Positions 6,380 to 9,377 of a stretch of DNA of 9,377 nt are shown here, piece after piece; within the stretch, counting starts at the first letter, position 1, and each line of letters begins with the position of its first letter. The stretch spans positions 1-9,377 of the forward strand of contig JAABPT010000014.1 of assembly GCA_011391855.1 (NCBI GenBank), read 5' to 3'. Source of the DNA: Burkholderiales bacterium. Its GTDB lineage: Bacteria; Pseudomonadota; Gammaproteobacteria; Burkholderiales; Burkholderiaceae_C. A model generated the notes under the pieces. The model was not told the origin of the DNA, searched no databases, and saw only the letters and a list, made by a program, of their open reading frames with translations. The position numbers and the translations under genes are program-made.

Positions 6380-7636
6380 ATGCCTCGACCCCGCAGACCC
6401 GAGACTTGGCTCGACACCGAGCGCGCGACCCGGCGTGACGACCTGCTGGCACCCCGCACCCAGGTCGTGGCCGATCCGGAGGCCTACCTCGGCCAGGCCG
6501 GGCACGGCGTCGGCCGGCGCATCACCGACGACGAGGTCGAGCTCTTCGTGGCCGGCGACGTGGCGCAGGGCCTGCAGGACGAGTTCACGCTGCACGGCGC
6601 CGAGTTCATCGCGCTGCACGACGTGGGCACCAGCGCCACGCTGCGGCTGCTGGCCAGCCTGGCGGGGGCGGCGGGGGCGCGCGTGCAGCGCTTGTCGATC
6701 CGCCGCCAGGGGCACGGCGTGGCGCTGGCGGCGCTGCAGTTCATCGAAGTGCCCCTGGCCGACGGCACTCCCGTGCGCGTTTATTCCACCGACCTCAACG
6801 CCGACGCCACCTTGCGGGCGCAACTGGCGCGCGTGCTGCTGGCACACAGCCGCCTGGGGGTGCTGATGGTCGGCGCCCTGCCCCCGCACGCGCTGAGCGC
6901 ACAGTTGGCGCCGCTGCACGAGGCGCTGCAGCGCGGCCCGTGGCCCAACCGCGACCTGCTGCTGCTGCCGCTGGGTTCCAGCACCGCGCTGGCGGCGCAG
7001 GCGGCGCAACTGGCGGCCGACAGCCCGGTGTCGGTGCACGTGACGCCGCAGGCGGCCAAGCCCCGGCAAGCCTGGGCCTTCATCGGCGGCGCCTGGAACC
7101 GGCTGCGCAGCCAGCCCGGCGGCCAGCATGCGCTGCCCACCGAACTGGCCCGCGCCGTGCGCAAACCGCGCCAACCCGCCAGCGAGGCCGCCACCGAACC
7201 GATGCCGCTGCGGCCCCTGGCCGACCTGATGCGCGAACTGCCCAGCCTGCACGCACCGCTGGCACCGATGCCGATGCCCGGCCAGACGCGCTGGCAGGAC
7301 TACGTGGACCGTTGCCTGGCCATCAAGGGTGCGCTCAGCGGCTGCGTCTTCGACCTGCACTCGATGCTGCCGCTGGCCCAGGCCGGCAGAGCGCCAGCAG
7401 CCGACAGGCTGGCCCAGCAGGGCACGGCCCTGCTGTCCACCATGGCCGACGCCACGCGGGCCCTGGGCCTGGGCAGCGCGCGCCCCGAGGCCACCGTGAG
7501 CACGCCCACGCACCACCTGGTGCTGCGCCCCGTGCCCGGCCACCCGGGCGTGGCCGTGCACCTGGTGCTGAGCGCAGCCGAGGCCAATCTCACGCTGGCC
7601 CGGCGCCAGCTGGAACGGATCGAGCCGCCCCGATAG
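6380..7636 (+). CDS. Uncharacterised protein, C-terminal roadblock/LC7-like region
   Basis: This is a 418-residue protein that I do not recognise by name. I chose the ATG at 6380 because nadB and the divergent spacer occupy the sequence upstream; the same frame stays open back through nadB only by GC bias. Residues 50-240 alternate short hydrophobic strands (RVQRLSIRR, FIEVPLA, LGVLMVGALPP, RDLLLLPLGSS, VSVHVTP, AWAFIGGAWN) with helices, suggesting an alpha/beta domain of unknown family. Residues 250-300 are a Pro-rich linker (LAPMPMPGQ). Residues 303-413 read like the roadblock/LC7 fold: a helix, SGCVFDLHSMLPLAQAG, a helix rich in small residues, a strand (HHLVLRPVPG), VAVHLVLS, and the closing NLTLARRQL. 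That fold usually binds GTPases or dimerises, but the assignment is from pattern only. No signal peptide or membrane segment is present. It is divergent from nadB and convergent with clpB. The opposite-strand frame is rich in His/Gln/Arg and looks like a shadow. Confidence 0.8.
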   Translation: MPRPRRPETWLDTERATRRDDLLAPRTQVVADPEAYLGQAGHGVGRRITDDEVELFVAGDVAQGLQDEFTLHGAEFIALHDVGTSATLRLLASLAGAAGARVQRLSIRRQGHGVALAALQFIEVPLADGTPVRVYSTDLNADATLRAQLARVLLAHSRLGVLMVGALPPHALSAQLAPLHEALQRGPWPNRDLLLLPLGSSTALAAQAAQLAADSPVSVHVTPQAAKPRQAWAFIGGAWNRLRSQPGGQHALPTELARAVRKPRQPASEAATEPMPLRPLADLMRELPSLHAPLAPMPMPGQTRWQDYVDRCLAIKGALSGCVFDLHSMLPLAQAGRAPAADRLAQQGTALLSTMADATRALGLGSARPEATVSTPTHHLVLRPVPGHPGVAVHLVLSAAEANLTLARRQLERIEPPR

Positions 7637-7664
7637 GCGGGCCCGACCGGGCCGGGCGGTTCTT

Positions 7665-7665
<1 letters not shown>
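7625..7665 (+). terminator. Candidate nested-hairpin terminator between the unknown gene and clpB
   Basis: CCGCCC (7625-7630) pairs with GGGCGG (7654-7659), enclosing a second stem GGCCC/GGGCC with a GACC loop (7640-7653). TTCTTT follows at 7660-7665. This resembles a rho-independent terminator for the rightward gene, though the T tract is interrupted. In the clpB direction no T tract follows, so it is unlikely to end clpB transcripts efficiently. Confidence 0.4.

Positions 7666-9377
<1,712 letters not shown>

Noticed and set aside
6317..7561. 414-codon minus-strand frame opposite the unknown gene
   Set aside because: Its composition (Gln, His, Arg, Gly) is that of an antisense shadow. The plus-strand product has regular strands and helices and a roadblock-like end, so I chose the plus strand.

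Overview
The window is about 70% G+C with dense coding and strong G/C preference at third codon positions. The protein families and their wording (NadA, NadC, NadB, ClpB, an acetolactate-synthase-like ThDP enzyme, a TPR-GGDEF protein) point to a betaproteobacterial chromosome, most likely Burkholderiales and perhaps Comamonadaceae. That placement is inferred from protein style, not from a search. I see no mobile element, CRISPR array, tRNA, rRNA or phage gene. This is a core-genome housekeeping region, and I do not see a clear new defence or accessory system.

Layout, left to right: (1) the N-terminal half of a ThDP-dependent acetolactate-synthase-like enzyme on the minus strand, cut by the left edge (1-454); (2) a 256-base divergent spacer; (3) nadA then nadC on the plus strand, with ATGA stop/start overlap (711-2695); (4) a TPR-containing diguanylate cyclase on the plus strand (2800-4605); (5) nadB on the minus strand, converging on the cyclase with only 10 bases between (4616-6280); (6) a 99-base divergent spacer holding a 19-base interrupted palindrome and a -10-like hexamer; (7) an unrecognised 418-residue plus-strand gene whose C-terminal part resembles a roadblock/LC7 fold (6380-7636); (8) the C-terminal two thirds of clpB on the minus strand, cut by the right edge (7665-9377).

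The three nad genes make up the complete aspartate route to nicotinate mononucleotide. NadB oxidises L-aspartate to iminoaspartate, NadA condenses it with dihydroxyacetone phosphate to quinolinate, and NadC converts quinolinate to nicotinate mononucleotide. They form two transcription units of opposite strand, with the diguanylate cyclase between them. ClpB is the heat-shock disaggregase and has no evident functional tie to the rest.

The points most worth checking are the uncharacterised 418-residue protein, the palindrome between it and nadB, the -10-like hexamers placed exactly six bases before two start codons that lack Shine-Dalgarno sites (possible leaderless transcripts), a ten-codon upstream ORF overlapping the nadA start, a G-quadruplex motif at the start of the ThDP enzyme gene, and a His-to-Gln change at a substrate-binding position of NadC.
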